Shown: positions 30,507 to 41,399 of the stretch, in pieces | Numbering within the stretch: the stretch's first letter is position 1 | Layout of the letters: each line of letters opens with the position of its first letter | Assembly: GCA_036873755.1 (NCBI GenBank) | Contig: JAVTVY010018942.1 | Location: 1-64,000 of the forward strand | From: Hanleya hanleyi | Lineage: Eukaryota > Mollusca > Polyplacophora > Lepidopleurida > Hanleyidae | Length of the DNA: 64,000 nucleotides | Direction of reading: 5' to 3' | Notes under the pieces: generated by a model | Seen by the model: the letters and a program-made list of their open reading frames with translations, nothing else | Told to the model about the DNA's origin: nothing | Database searches by the model: none | Translations under genes and position numbers: made by a program

Positions 30507-33450
30507 ACGACTAACCTCTTCTACTGGCCGTTACTAAAGTCTGTCAATTTTAATAAGTCGTCTACTGTGGAGCTTGTCAAAAATAAATAGTTACCTCTGC
30601 ATCAATTTTCTTTTTTGCAGCTTCTATAACAAACTGAACTCTACACAATGAATAGCTTTACGTCGTGATATTGATACATCATCACGTTTGAAATAACTTT
30701 GCAGTTCTCTCCATATAAAACTGCACTATGCTTGCTTCATGTACCGGAGCTCAATTACACAGGGAGACGGCATGATGTATTCGTGAGCAGTATATAAAGG
30801 TGATTTGGAGGCCGATTTAGAGTTATCTTCCCCTAAATCCTAGACCAGCAATCGGCCTCCGGATGCCCTTTTACTACTTATCAAATTGACGTCACCATGA
30901 CGTCACATCTGGTCACGTGACATCCGGGGCACAGGTCACATCCAGGTCAAAGGTCACTTGCGGTACGAATAAGGGGAGATAACCAGGAATTGTTCCAACA
31001 GATTTATCTGCCCCTATCTAGATCAGATGCCCTTTTACTACTTATCAAATTGACGTCTCTATGACGTCACATCCGGTCACGTGACATCCGGGTCACAGGT
31101 CACATCCGGGTTAAAAGGTCACTTCCGGTCACGTGATAGCCCAGCAAGAGTTATCTGCCCCTACATTAGACCCCATGGAGCCGTAGCTGCCTTTACACCA
31201 ATTTGCGATCAAGGGATATCAATTTGCTCTCGAAGGTCAGTGGGTATCAATTTGCTCTCAAGGGTCAAGGGGTTTCAATTTGCTGTCAAAGGTCAAGGGT
31301 ATCAATTTGCTCTCAAAGGCCAAGGATCTAGAGGGGCTAATATGGCTTCCCGGATTATCGGGGTCGGGGCCTGCCGAGAGAGGCAGGTTGGGTTTGTGGG
31401 TGTTTGTAAAATTGGGATTGGGTTTGAACATATAAAAAGCGGAACACGGACTTTACCCCTAAAATAGCAAAAACCCCTATCAACCAGGTCCAAAAGGGCT
31501 AGTATCGGTCTCCCGGATTATCGGGGCCTGCCGACAGAGGTAGGGTGGGAGAGTGGGTGTATGTAAATTGAGGATTTGTCCCCGAAAATATAAAAAGCGA
31601 AAGCGCTCCTCCAGGGCCATCAAGTCATATGTGGGTGCATGTAAAATTAGGATTTGTCCCGAAAATATAAAAAGCGGAACACGGACTTTATCCCTAAAAT
31701 AGTGGAAACTCCTATCAACCATGTCCAACAAGGGTTAATATCGGTCCCTCGTCTTATCGGGGCCTGGCTATCAAGTCATGGGTGGGTGTATGTAAAATGA
31801 GGATTTGTCTCCGAAAATATAAAATGCGAAACACGGACTTTACCTCTACAATAGGGACCTGATTCGCATCTATACGGGAAAATATCTGTATAGGGTATAG
31901 GGGTGGTCATTTTTTGTGGATTTTACTATGGGTTGTGGGGTCTTGTTTTCTTCGTCTCACCACGTAAACCACGATGTAAAAGGTCTCGGAGCTAAGCGGT
32001 CAAATTTTTCGAAAAGTTCACGGAGGTCTGAATAGACCTAGAGGCCTACTGGCTCAGTGGATAGGTCCATACTGGGCAGTTCACACAAGTTCATTGTGAT
32101 ATGGGTTGTGGGATCTTGTTTTTCAAGTCTCAACACGTAGAACACGATGGGCAGGGTCCCGAAGATAAGCGGTGAAGTTTTATGAAAAAATCAATTTGCG
32201 CATGCGTAGTGGGTAAATAGCGCTGGGTGGACATTTTGGGATCTAGGTGAGCCCTTTGTGATCCGATGGTGTCGTATGAGGTCTTATTTTGAAGCTCTCG
32301 TGGAAGAGCATGCGACTGGGCTAATGTATCGTCCGTTTTCAATATTCTGCGCATGCGCAGTCTGGCCGTAGTATAGAAAGCAGACATTTTGGGGTGCGTG
32401 AGGGTGTGTTTGGGGTAGAGATGAACCACTATTGGTCCGAATGGGTGGTGGGAGGTGTCAAAGTGAAACTTTTGTGGGGTAGAGTCAGAATGGCCTGTTT
32501 TTTATTGCAAGTCGCGTCAATCTGCGCATGCGCAGTTGGGTGTAGTAAGCAAAGTGGTCATTTCAGGGGTGCGTGGGGGGTAGAGATGGACCACTATTGG
32601 TCCGAATGTGTCGCGCGAGGTGTCATTTTGTAGCTCTCGGGGTGTAGACCCCGATTCAAGGTATGTCCACAGCATCTGTAACGTTATCGGTGACGTCATC
32701 AGTAGGAGCAGTAGCCAAAGTGGGCATCTTGGGGCATTGAAAGAAGGTATTTGGTGTAGAGATGAACCATCCTTGGTCCGAATGCGTCCTGTGGTGTGTC
32801 ATCTTGTAGCCTTTGGGGTGGAGACCACGATTTGAGGAATGTTCACGTCATCTGTGACGTCATTGGTGATGTCATCAGTAGGAGTAGAAGCCAAAGTCGG
32901 CATTTTGGGGCAGTGAAGGAAGGTATTTGGCGCAGAGATGGACCATCCTTGGTCCGGATGCGTCGTGAAGGGTGTCAAAGTGAAGCTCTCGAGGTGTAGA
33001 CCACGACGCATGCCCATGTTATCTATGACGTCATTGGTGACGTCATCAGTACGAGTAGTAGCGAAATCGGGCATTTTGGGGAAGTGAGGGAAGGTGTTTG
33101 GGGTAGACAGGGACCAACCTTGTTCCGAATGGATCGTTTGGGGTGTCATCTTGTAGTTCTCGGCATGCAGACGCATCTACACACTTGGTGGTCGCATCGT
33201 GCCATGCATGCGCAGTTGGGCAGTAGTAACGAAAGATGTCAATTTGGGCGTGGGCAATGATATGTTTGAGCAATCAGGGGACCAATCTTTGGTCCAAATG
33301 GCCCGGTTGTGGTATCCTAGTGAAGCTTTCGTGGGATAGAGTCAGACTGGCGTGTTTTTTTTTATTGAGAGTCGCGCCAATCTGCGCATGCGCAGTTGGG
33401 GTGTAGTAAGTAAAGTGGCCATTCTGGAGGTGTGCAGGGGTATATTTGAG
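30507..33450 (-). mobile_element. Composite foldback-type repeat, minus-oriented copy
   Basis: Inverse of 1-2690. It starts with CCTCTTCTACTGGCCGTTAC (terminal module) and proceeds through the duplicated CACGTG/GACGTC segment (30870-31140), TTTGCTCTCAAAGG repeats (31220-31320), TATAAAAAGCGGAACACGGA modules (31430-31850), the GTGAGACG module (31960-32140) and then ~170 bp GGTCC units near 32421, 32594, 32769, 32943, 33115 and 33290, most followed by paired GACGTCA sites. It shows no transposase. It abuts the palindrome at 33451-37538, whose arms begin with the same ~170 bp units, so the boundary is somewhat arbitrary. Confidence 0.75.
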
Positions 33451-34312
33451 CGCTTGAGGGACCATTCTTTGTCCGAATGCGTCGTGTGAGGTGTCATCTG
33501 TGACGTTATTGGTGACGTCATCGGTAGGAGTAATAGCCAAAGTGGGCATTTTGGGGTGTGAAGGAAGGTATTTGGGGTAGAAATGGACCATCCGTGGTCC
33601 AAATTGATCTTATGGGATGTCATCTTGCAGCCCTCGGCATGTAGACGACGAATGGTATGGTGTTTATTGGTAGTCGCATCGTGCCACGCATGCGCAGTTG
33701 GCAGTAGTAGCGAAACATGTCATTTGGGACGTACGTGAGAGTGTGTTTGAGTAATTAAGTGACCACTATTGGTTCGATTGGGTTGTGGGAGGTATCATAG
33801 TGAAGCGCTCGTAGAGCAGACTCCGACTAGATGGATGTGTCGTGGAAGTCAGGCAATGGCCCGCATACCCAGACAAAGCATTGTGGGAAAAGGGCATTGG
33901 AAGGGACGTTATGGGGTCAAGATGGACCAATATTGGTCTGAATGGGTTGGGTGAACTATCAATTTGAAGCACCCGTGGCTCCGACTGGAGGGGTTGAGTA
34001 GTGGAAATCAGATATTTCATCCAAGTATAGCGGATAGCGATTGTCGTGAATGACAACAAGTTCAGCAATGTTCATATAGTTTATTATCCCCAATGTTGCA
34101 TCATACCCAGGCTGAGGGAGCCGCTCTGGGTATGTTTATTATGTTCACACAAGAATCAAGTTGAAATATCAAACACCATGTTTTGTTATTTGACGCACCA
34201 TCACATTACGTACAAGTGTTTACAGAGCTCAAGTCAACGATCAGCATGTAGACATATAGGGTATGTACGGCATGTTATGGTATTCATCAGTGCCTGTCGG
34301 GGGTGAATCCGT

Positions 34313-35209
34313 TCATCCGAGGAAGTGGTCGATCAGTTTAGCCACGAAGAACGTAACATTGGTGACCCTCTCCACTGCCCACTTGGTGTTGGGGCGTTGA
34401 CGTTGTTCCCATTCCAAGGGATCCACGGTGTCCAGTTTCTCCAGCATCGTCTCTAGCGACGCCCGGTTAATGATGGTGAAAGGATGGACGTACACTTGGT
34501 TGTTGGCACTGGAATAGAAATAGCGCAGTTGATCAGTCATCTTATGCCGTAAGATGTACCCGAAAGCGACGTTTAATTTGAAGGCCGTAGGTTGGCCATT
34601 GAAGATGGCTTCCACGTAGCTGCGTAGACGGACGAGGTCGGTCAGTCGGAAATTTTAGATATTTTGAATAGGGCGATGACGGTGGAAACAGTGCCGGATC
34701 ATGGACCAGTGGCACCGATAGATGTCACTCACTGGATGGTCTTCGTGTAACAGATCGCTAGGAACATTTATGGATTCGTCCGCGAAGTCTACTTTGCTCT
34801 CCACGTCGTACAAAATCTGGCCCAAGGTCTTGTCGTCGGAATTTGACTGTTGAATTAGGGCGACATCATCATCATCGGCCCTCGTGCGATGGGTGGGAGT
34901 TCCCGCTGTCTCGATACTGGTGCCTGCAGGCTCCTCTACCTACAAACGTGGATGCGGAACAGGGTGTCGTGTGCGTTGGTATCACAGCAACTGACTGGTC
35001 AGTTTGAAAAGCCGACCACATTCCTCGCATGGATGCCTGGGTGGCCCATGGAGTGAACGTTCATGGCGCTGTAAATGATCCGGGCGCTGAAACGACAGTG
35101 TACATATCGTACAGCTATACCGGGCTGTTCCGTCGTGCTTGGTAGCCTCATTGCGGCGCAAGTCGTGCAGACGAGTGAATGATTTCGAGCACGTAGTACA
35201 AGTGAACTT
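34313..35209 (-). pseudogene. C2H2 zinc-finger protein relic, left arm of palindrome
   Basis: One minus-strand frame of about 299 codons. It opens with C2H2-like fingers (CTTCSKSFTRLHDLRR, CTICTLSFQRPDHLQRHE and CEECGRLFK), followed by an acidic linker, then a second domain with IRHCFHRHRPIQ, LRSYVEAIFNGQ, FGYILRH, LRYFYSS, QRPNTKW and VTNVTFFVAKL, ending at TGA (34313-34315). It is broken by a start codon changed to AAG (35207-35209) and in-frame stops at 34982-34984, about 34938, and 34655-34657. From memory this finger-plus-domain layout occurs in proteins linked to large self-replicating or virus-derived elements of invertebrates, but I cannot verify that here. Not functional as it stands. 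Confidence 0.55.
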
Positions 35210-35255
35210 CTTGGTGGTTGACAGAGAGTCTGATGAAACGGCCAGGCCGCTTCCC

Positions 35256-35262
35256 TTTTATA
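35256..35262 (-). promoter_or_regulatory. TATA box, left arm, reading outward
   Basis: TATAAAA on the minus strand (CTATAAAAGGGAA), 47 bp before the mutated start codon. It is the mirror of 35663-35669. Confidence 0.5.
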
Positions 35263-35367
35263 GCAGGCTAGCTGGTGATCTATTTTTAGCACACTCTGTT
35301 CAGCTACCCTCAAGTCGAGGACGGAGATGTACTGGTGTACGACTGAGCCGCACTGCGCGCGTGTTTG

Positions 35368-35411
35368 TGTGTGTGCGTGTGTGTGTGTGCGCGTGTGTGT
35401 GTGTGTGTGTG
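35368..35411. repeat. GT microsatellite near the palindrome centre
   Basis: GTGTGTGCGTGTGTGTGTGC-type tract. The right arm has a shorter CACACATACACGCACACATG tract at 35540-35563. Confidence 0.8.
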
Positions 35412-35662
35412 GGCGAGCACGTGACCGGAATGACCTTTGACCCCTGTGCATGCGATACCGTATATTAACAATGGTGCGCAGGGTCAAAGGTCACTTCCGG
35501 TCACGTGACCAGAACCGGAAATGACTGAGCCGCATTGCGCGCACACACATACACGCACACATGCGCGCGCAATGCCGATCAGTCGTACACCAGTACATCT
35601 CGGTCCTCGACTTTGGGGTAGTTGAACAGAGTGTGCTAAAAATAGATCACCAGCTGGCGTGC

Positions 35663-35669
35663 TATAAAA
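35663..35669 (+). promoter_or_regulatory. TATA box, right arm, reading outward
   Basis: TATAAAA in GTGCTATAAAAGGGATG, 47 bp before the ATG at 35716, the same spacing as in the left arm. Conserved symmetric spacing supports a genuine promoter. Confidence 0.5.
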
Positions 35670-35715
35670 GGGATGCGGCCTGGTCGTTCCATCAGACACT
35701 CTGTCAACCACCAAG

Positions 35716-36590
35716 ATGTTCACGTGTACTACGTGCTCGAAATCATTCACTCGTCTGCACGACTTGCGCCGCCATGAGGCTACCAAGCACGACGACCACC
35801 CGGTATAGCTGTACGATGTACACTGTCGTTTCAGCGCCCGGATCATTTACAGCGCCATGAACGTTCAATTCATGGGCCACCCAAGCGTCCATGCGAGGAA
35901 TGTGGTCGGCTTTTCAAAGTGACCAGTCAGTTGCTGCGACAGTAACGCACACAACACCCTGTTCCGCAGCCACGTTTGCAGGTCGGGGAGCTCGTAGGCA
36001 CCAGTATCGAGACAGCGGGAACTCCCACCCATCGCACGAGGACCGATGATGATGATGTCGCCCTAATTCAACAGTCAAATTCCGACGACAAGACCTTGGC
36101 CTAGATTTTGTTTACGACGTGGAGGGCAAAGTACACTTCGCGGACGAACCCATACACTGTTACACGAAAACCATCCAGTGAGTTACATCTATCGGCGCCA
36201 TTGGCCCATAATCCGGCACTGTTTCCACCGTCATCGCCCTATTCAAGATATCTACAATTTTCGACTGACCTACCTCGCCCGTCTACGCAGCTACGTGGAA
36301 GCCATCTTCAATGACCAACCTACGGCCTTCAAATTCAATGTCTCTGGATTTCGGGTACATCTTACGCCATATGTTGCCGGATCAACTGCGCTACTTCTAT
36401 TCCAATGTACGGCCATCCTTTCACCATCATTAACGGGCGTCGCTAGAGACGATGCTGGAGAAACTAGACACCGTGGATCCCTTGGAATGGGCACAACGTC
36501 AACGCCCCAACACCAGGTGGACAGTGGAAGGGTCACCAATGTTACGTTCTTCGTGGCTAAACTGATAGACCACACAGCTCGGATGAACGG
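35716..36590 (+). pseudogene. C2H2 zinc-finger protein relic, right arm of palindrome
   Basis: Mirror copy of 34313-35209. The ATG (35716) is intact and the first finger (FTCTTCSKSFTRLHDLRRHE) retains both histidines. The frame then stops at TAG after KHDDHPV, the second finger is in another frame, a TAA follows the CEECG finger, and the downstream domain shifts frame after FKFNV (near 36340). Where the left arm has its internal TAA (34655), the right arm reads through. The two copies have therefore decayed independently. Confidence 0.55.
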
Positions 36591-37538
36591 ATTCACCCCA
36601 GACAGGCACTGATGAATACCATAACATGCCGTACATATTCTATATGTCTACATGCTGATCGTTTACTTGAGCTCTGTAAACACTTGTACCTAATGTGACG
36701 GTGCGTTAAATAACAAAACATGCTGTTTGATATTTCAACTTGCTTTTTCTGTGAATATAATAAACATACCCAGAACGGCTCCCCCAGCCTGGGTATGATG
36801 TAACATTGAGGATAATAAACTATATGAACAATGCTGAACTTGTTGTTATTCCGCTATACTTGGACGAAATACTTGGCCCCAGATGTCATATATTGCCATT
36901 ACGCACTTCCAAAGCTGTCCTTTTTCTGCTACTCCACGACTGCGCATGTGCAGAATGTGCTCCAGTCGGAGCCACGAGTGCTTCAAATTGATAACTCGCC
37001 CGACCCATTCAGACCAATATTGGTCCATTTCGACACCATAACGTCCCTTCCAATGCCCTTTTCCCACAATGCTTTGTCTGCGTATGCGGGCCATAGCCTT
37101 ACTTCCACGACATATCCATCTAGTCGAAGTCTACTCCACGAGTGCTTCACCATGACACCTCCCACGACCCAATCGGACCAATAATGGTCACTTAATCACT
37201 CAAACACACTCCCGCGTACGCCCTAAATGACATGTTTCGCTAATCCTGCCAACTGCGCATGCGTAGCACGATGTGATTACCAACAAACATCATACCATTC
37301 GTCGTCTACATGCCGAGAGCTACAAGATGACCCATTTGGACCAAGGATGGTCCATCTCTACCCCAAACACCTTCCTTCACACTCCAAAATGCCCACTTTG
37401 GCTATTACTCTTACTGATGACGTAACCAATGACGTCACAGATGACGTGGACATCCTTCATGTCGCGGTCTACCCCCCGAGAGCTAAAAGAGGACACCTCA
37501 CACGACGCATTCGGACAAAGAATGGTCCCTCAAGCGCC

Positions 37539-38078
37539 TGGGGGGGGGGAGGAGCCGAAATGGCTCCACCCCCCCCCCCCGTAATTATTTTTCTTACCCC
37601 TTGAGCCAGGGGACTGAAGCTTACTACACCATACCCTTTGGTCAAGCTCCAGCAGAAAATCCAAGAAAATCCAAGATGGCCGCTTTGATGACGTCACAGT
37701 GACGTCATTTTCAAAAACGGCATTTTTGGATCGATTTTTCAGTCAGATTTCCCGAATTTTTTATTTATGCAATTTCTCCACTAAAAACTGCATGATAAAT
37801 TAGTAAATATTAATGTGATGTGAAATAAAATAGCCTTTGCCCGCTTTTCATCGTAAAAAAGTAGAAATTTTGAAGAAATATGACAAAAAACATCAATTTT
37901 CTGGGACCCCACGTGGCCGCCATCTTGACGTTTCCCATGATTCTCTGCTCGGGGGGTTATGCAAATAGCGTCAAAATGACCCAATATGATAAGCTATAAA
38001 TTCACGGAGTTTCAGCTCTCCCTTTTTGTCGTTCCGGAGATAGCACAGAAAGTTCGGTAGGGGGGGGGGGGGCAGGTA
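37539..38078 (+). repeat. Homopolymer-bounded repeat, fullest copy
   Basis: Bounded by a G9/C10 pair (GGGGGGGG..CCCCCCCCCC, 37540-37580) and a G11 tract (38060-38073). In between: GTAATTATTTTTCTTACCCC, GAAGCTTACTACACCATACC, AAGATGGCCGCTTTGATGAC, paired GTGACGTCA sites, AAAACGGCATTTTTGGATCG, ATGCAATTTCTCCACTAAAA and GTCGTTCCGGAGATAGC. Non-coding. The inverse copy is 43163-43675; partial copies lie at 7035, 29930, 40066 and 46540. It abuts the palindrome exactly where the arm symmetry ends. Type of mobility unknown. Confidence 0.65.
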
Positions 38079-38357
38079 GCGTTAATGACCGCACGATTCT
38101 ATAATGTGCCTAATGAACGACTGCACGATTCTGTAATGTGTCTAATGTCTGACATATTAATAAACAGAAGAGCAGCCTGGGCTTTGCTCAGACACCCACT
38201 GTGCCGTGATGAGCAAAGTTTAGCAAGTTTTCTAACTTTAAATCAGATTTAAACCAAAACAGTGAATACTTTTCTTGCAAAGATATCTGAAATGAGTAGG
38301 TTGGTGGCTAAGTTCTATATGACAGGTTGCAAATGTATTTTGCAACAGAATTCATGA
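38079..38357. other. No recognisable feature
   Basis: Contains a duplicated GCACGATTCTATAATGTG / GCACGATTCTGTAATGTG, and nothing else. Confidence 0.4.
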
Positions 38358-38870
38358 GATAAGATAAGCTTTATTTAGAGTCGGGTTTACAAACATATAA
38401 CATTAGCCCATGAAGGCTATTCATGTCGACTGTTTTAAAACAAAGAATTTTCATAACTAAAGAAATATATTAAAGTAATTTACAAATACAAAATAATATT
38501 AAGATATTGATCATACACTAAATTGGTACTATCAGTTGTGCGATACAGACTAGAGTTGGTCCCTGCAAAAATTCAGTATTTTAAAACTAAAGCATTATAA
38601 CAAGCGGAACAACTATAGTGTGTCCCGCTCCATGAATGTAACTGATTTCTAAACTCTCCATAGATTGTGCTTGCACGAGCGTGGTTTGGTAAACTATTCC
38701 AAACCTTAGTTGAAACGAGATACAATTCCTAATCCAATGAGAAATACTAGCATTATTCCTTCAAATGTATAACCGGTCGGTTTTTTGACCGATTTCTATC
38801 ATTTCATTTTTTGCCAAAATTCAAATTTTCGACTCGTATTTCCCGAGAAGTATTCATCTTATGCTGGTGA
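38358..38870 (-). mobile_element. Possible retroposon 3' tail
   Basis: Read on the minus strand, AATAAAGCTTATCTTATCT forms a polyadenylation-like signal plus TTATC repeats, preceded by CATGGGCTAATGTTATATG, like LINE or SINE 3' ends. No coding remnant lies upstream, so this is tentative. Confidence 0.3.
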
Positions 38871-39533
38871 AAGGACCTTGTATCTTTAGATGGGAAAATG
38901 GCCCGAGGCCAGGTGCAACACAGAATACCAAAACAAAATACTTCCATCACAAGAAATTGTTCAATTTGCATAGAGCACAATATTATATTCTATACTCAGA
39001 AAAAAAATCAAGACAGTGAGTCTCATGATTCCCAAGTAACAGGGCCGTGAAGCAATGCATTTGTGAAAAATAGTTGATACTGAGGTGAAAGCAATTTCTA
39101 TTGTTCTCTGTAAACATATGAAGATAAACGATAACCAGAATCAAATTTGTTCTACTACTACGTACTTGAACAGCGAGTATGCCGTATAAAGCTGGTTCTG
39201 GTTATCGTTTTTCAGATTTGGTCTACTACTATGTATTTGAACAGCTAGTATGCCGTATAAGGCTGGTTCTGGTTATCGTTTATCTTCATGTGTTTATAGA
39301 GAGAAATATGAGGTATTTTCGCCTCAAAATTGGCGATTTTGCACGAATGCACTACTTCACGGCCCTGTTATTCGAGAATGATGAGTCTCTTGTTTGGACT
39401 TTTCTGAGTATACAATATAATATTGTACTTCATGCCAACTGGACAAGTTCTTGTATATGTAATATTTTATTTTTGGCACTTCTACCGCATCGGTTCTGGG
39501 GCCATTTATCCACCTAAACATACATGGTCCTTT
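38871..39533. mobile_element. Palindromic MITE, ~660 bp
   Basis: Left AAGGACCTTGTATCTTTAGA and GGGAAAATGGCCCG pair with right GGCCATTTATCCACC and TACATGGTCCTT. Further in, ACAGGGCCGTGAAGCAATGC pairs with GCACTACTTCACGGCCCTG, and GATAAACGATAACCAGAA with TTCTGGTTATCGTTTATC. A 68 bp segment with GAACAGCGAGTATGCCGTAT is tandemly duplicated at the centre (39150-39280). Non-coding. Confidence 0.7.
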
Positions 39534-40065
39534 GGAATGCATGTTAATTACTTGTGGTCTAGTCGACGGTGTCTCAGATTGTATAAGTTCTGCTTAGTTA
39601 TCGCATTATTTAACTTTTAATGTAGAAAGTTGTACAAAAATCGATTTTTCTCAATTCATTTTAGTTGAAATGCCATGAAAATAGAACTAGGCAAAAAAAA
39701 ACTGAGACGCCGTTTATTACTTCTAGTTGTCTTTGATCAAGGGATATCATCAAAATGTGAAATTAAACAATTTTCACGAAATTTCAATTTAAAAATGGAG
39801 GCTATTGTTTCATTTTATTTTTTTATTTTGAATATATTCCGAACGGTGGTAGCAACAGTTCTGTAAGTTACATAAGTGAATTCCCCAGGACATGCGCCTT
39901 CATAAAATATATACATTATTATAGTTATGTTGAATATTCAATGCTACAGAAGACGAATTATGAGGGGATGTACAAAACTGCCTGAAGGGGGTCACGTATC
40001 CTTAAGGTTTTCAGTGTATGGTATCTTATTATTGGAGTATTATAACTCTACCTGACCTGGGATTT
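39534..40065. other. No recognisable gene
   Basis: AT-rich with short frames lacking motifs. Confidence 0.4.
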
Positions 40066-40345
40066 TTGGAACCGGTCCCGGTTGGGAGGGGGTAAAAAGG
40101 TTCCCCCTAAATATATTTCTTACCCTTTGAGCAAGGTGGGTGAAACTTTTCACACTATACGCTTGGGTCAGGCTCTGTCAGAAATGTAAAAAACACCCAA
40201 GATGGCTGCTATGATTTTTTTTGGCTGATTTGTGGACAATATTTTTCGATTTTTTTTGTATTATTTATGTATTTTATGTCGTTTCAATGATATCGCAGAA
40301 AGTTTGGTAGCGGGAGCCATTTTGCCCCCCGCCCCTCCCCCTCCG
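40066..40345 (+). repeat. Homopolymer-bounded repeat, internally deleted copy
   Basis: GTTCCCCCTAAATATATTTC, CTTACCCTTTGAGCAAGG and CAAGATGGCTGCTATG at one end and CGCAGAAAGTTTGGTAGCGG plus a CCCCCC-rich end. The middle is shorter than in 37539-38078. Confidence 0.6.
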
Positions 40346-41399
40346 GACCTCGTAGGGTTAAGTATTCAGCGTACAAGCATATAACCCAACAATAAAGCGA
40401 AAACCTTAGATTTAAGCTGCGTCACTTTCGGCTTTTCAAATTTGTACCAGTGAGCAAAGTTAAATTTGGGAAACTGTTTAAAATTCATGGTCAACTATTC
40501 CGCTTTCCATGGGAAAATTAAAAATAGCCCAATGGGTCCCAATACCATCGGTTATCAATTATTGTCTACACTCAACAAACATGTATTGTAAGACATTTTG
40601 ACAAAAACGGCAACAAAAACGAGATCGAGTTTGGCTGACTAGTTCTCTCATAGAGTTCTCTCGAAATCCAGTGATTAGGATTTTATGTAAAAAAAAATCA
40701 TTGTGTCTTGCTGATATCATTGAAAACTGTTGACCGCTTCTCTCTTGTAGGAAACCTTCTTTTTGTGTTTTTATTATTTTTCATTTCATACATATTTGGA
40801 ATTTGTACCAACTGTCATATAAAATAGGTCTCCAGTAAACTTTTATGGACGACAGCTGAATATTGAATGTCAGAGCTTACGCTGGCAGTCTTTCAGATTG
40901 TTTTGGTGGTTGGTGGCATTTTTTAAAAGTCAATCCTAAAACTATAATTACTCATTACAATGCAATGTACAAAATGTGATATCAAAATGTGAACCAGAAT
41001 ACCGACGCCGGTAAGAAATCTACAGAATGTGCTGCAACGTTATAATTGAGGGGAGTCATACGTCATGCGACGTATCTGTGGACAACATTTATCACACCAT
41101 TTGGCAAGGCATCTCCATTGGCCCATTGAGGGTCGTGCCTTCGCTTGAAAGGAAATGTTCAACATGCAAGTCTAGATGTCGTGTTGTGAGAACTGGAAAC
41201 GGAAAGCGACTCAACATATGAAAGTTGACACTGGCAAGAACCCAAATACAACTTATTGTGGAGAGTTAAACCTAGCAAATGACAACTTGGAATACCAACA
41301 ATATCCAGATTTGGGATAAGGATCACACACTGTTCCACAAGGAACCGCTTATCTTGACAAGCTTAATACCGGTAACAATTAAATTAATACCATCCTTAT
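40346..41399. other. Interval with one small unassigned ORF
   Basis: A 64-codon ATG frame (41027-41221, MCCNVIIEGSHTSCD) contains several cysteines, but there is no signal peptide, and no splice context that I could support. Otherwise no feature. Confidence 0.3.

Larger units (their letters stand above)
33451..37538. mobile_element. 4.1 kb palindromic foldback element with mirrored genes
   Basis: Two arms of about 2 kb are inverse copies. Outermost, GCGCTTGAGGGACCATTCTT (33453) pairs with GGTCCCTCAAGCGC ending near 37538. Further in, AGACAAAGCATTGTGGGAAA (33871) pairs with CCCACAATGCTTTG (37065), and CCCAGGCTGAGGGAGCC (34110) pairs with GGCTCCCCCAGCCTGGG (36777). The centre near 35462 is a short spacer between GTGACC/GGTCAC-rich segments and GT- or CA-rich tracts. 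Each arm has a TATA box and a decayed zinc-finger gene reading outward. The arms carry different lesions and differ by substitutions, so this is unlikely to be a simple recent artefact. Confidence 0.75.

Noticed and set aside
35139..35468. Frame with VCVRVCVCACVCVCVG, apparently cysteine-rich
   Set aside because: It is a GT microsatellite read in one frame.
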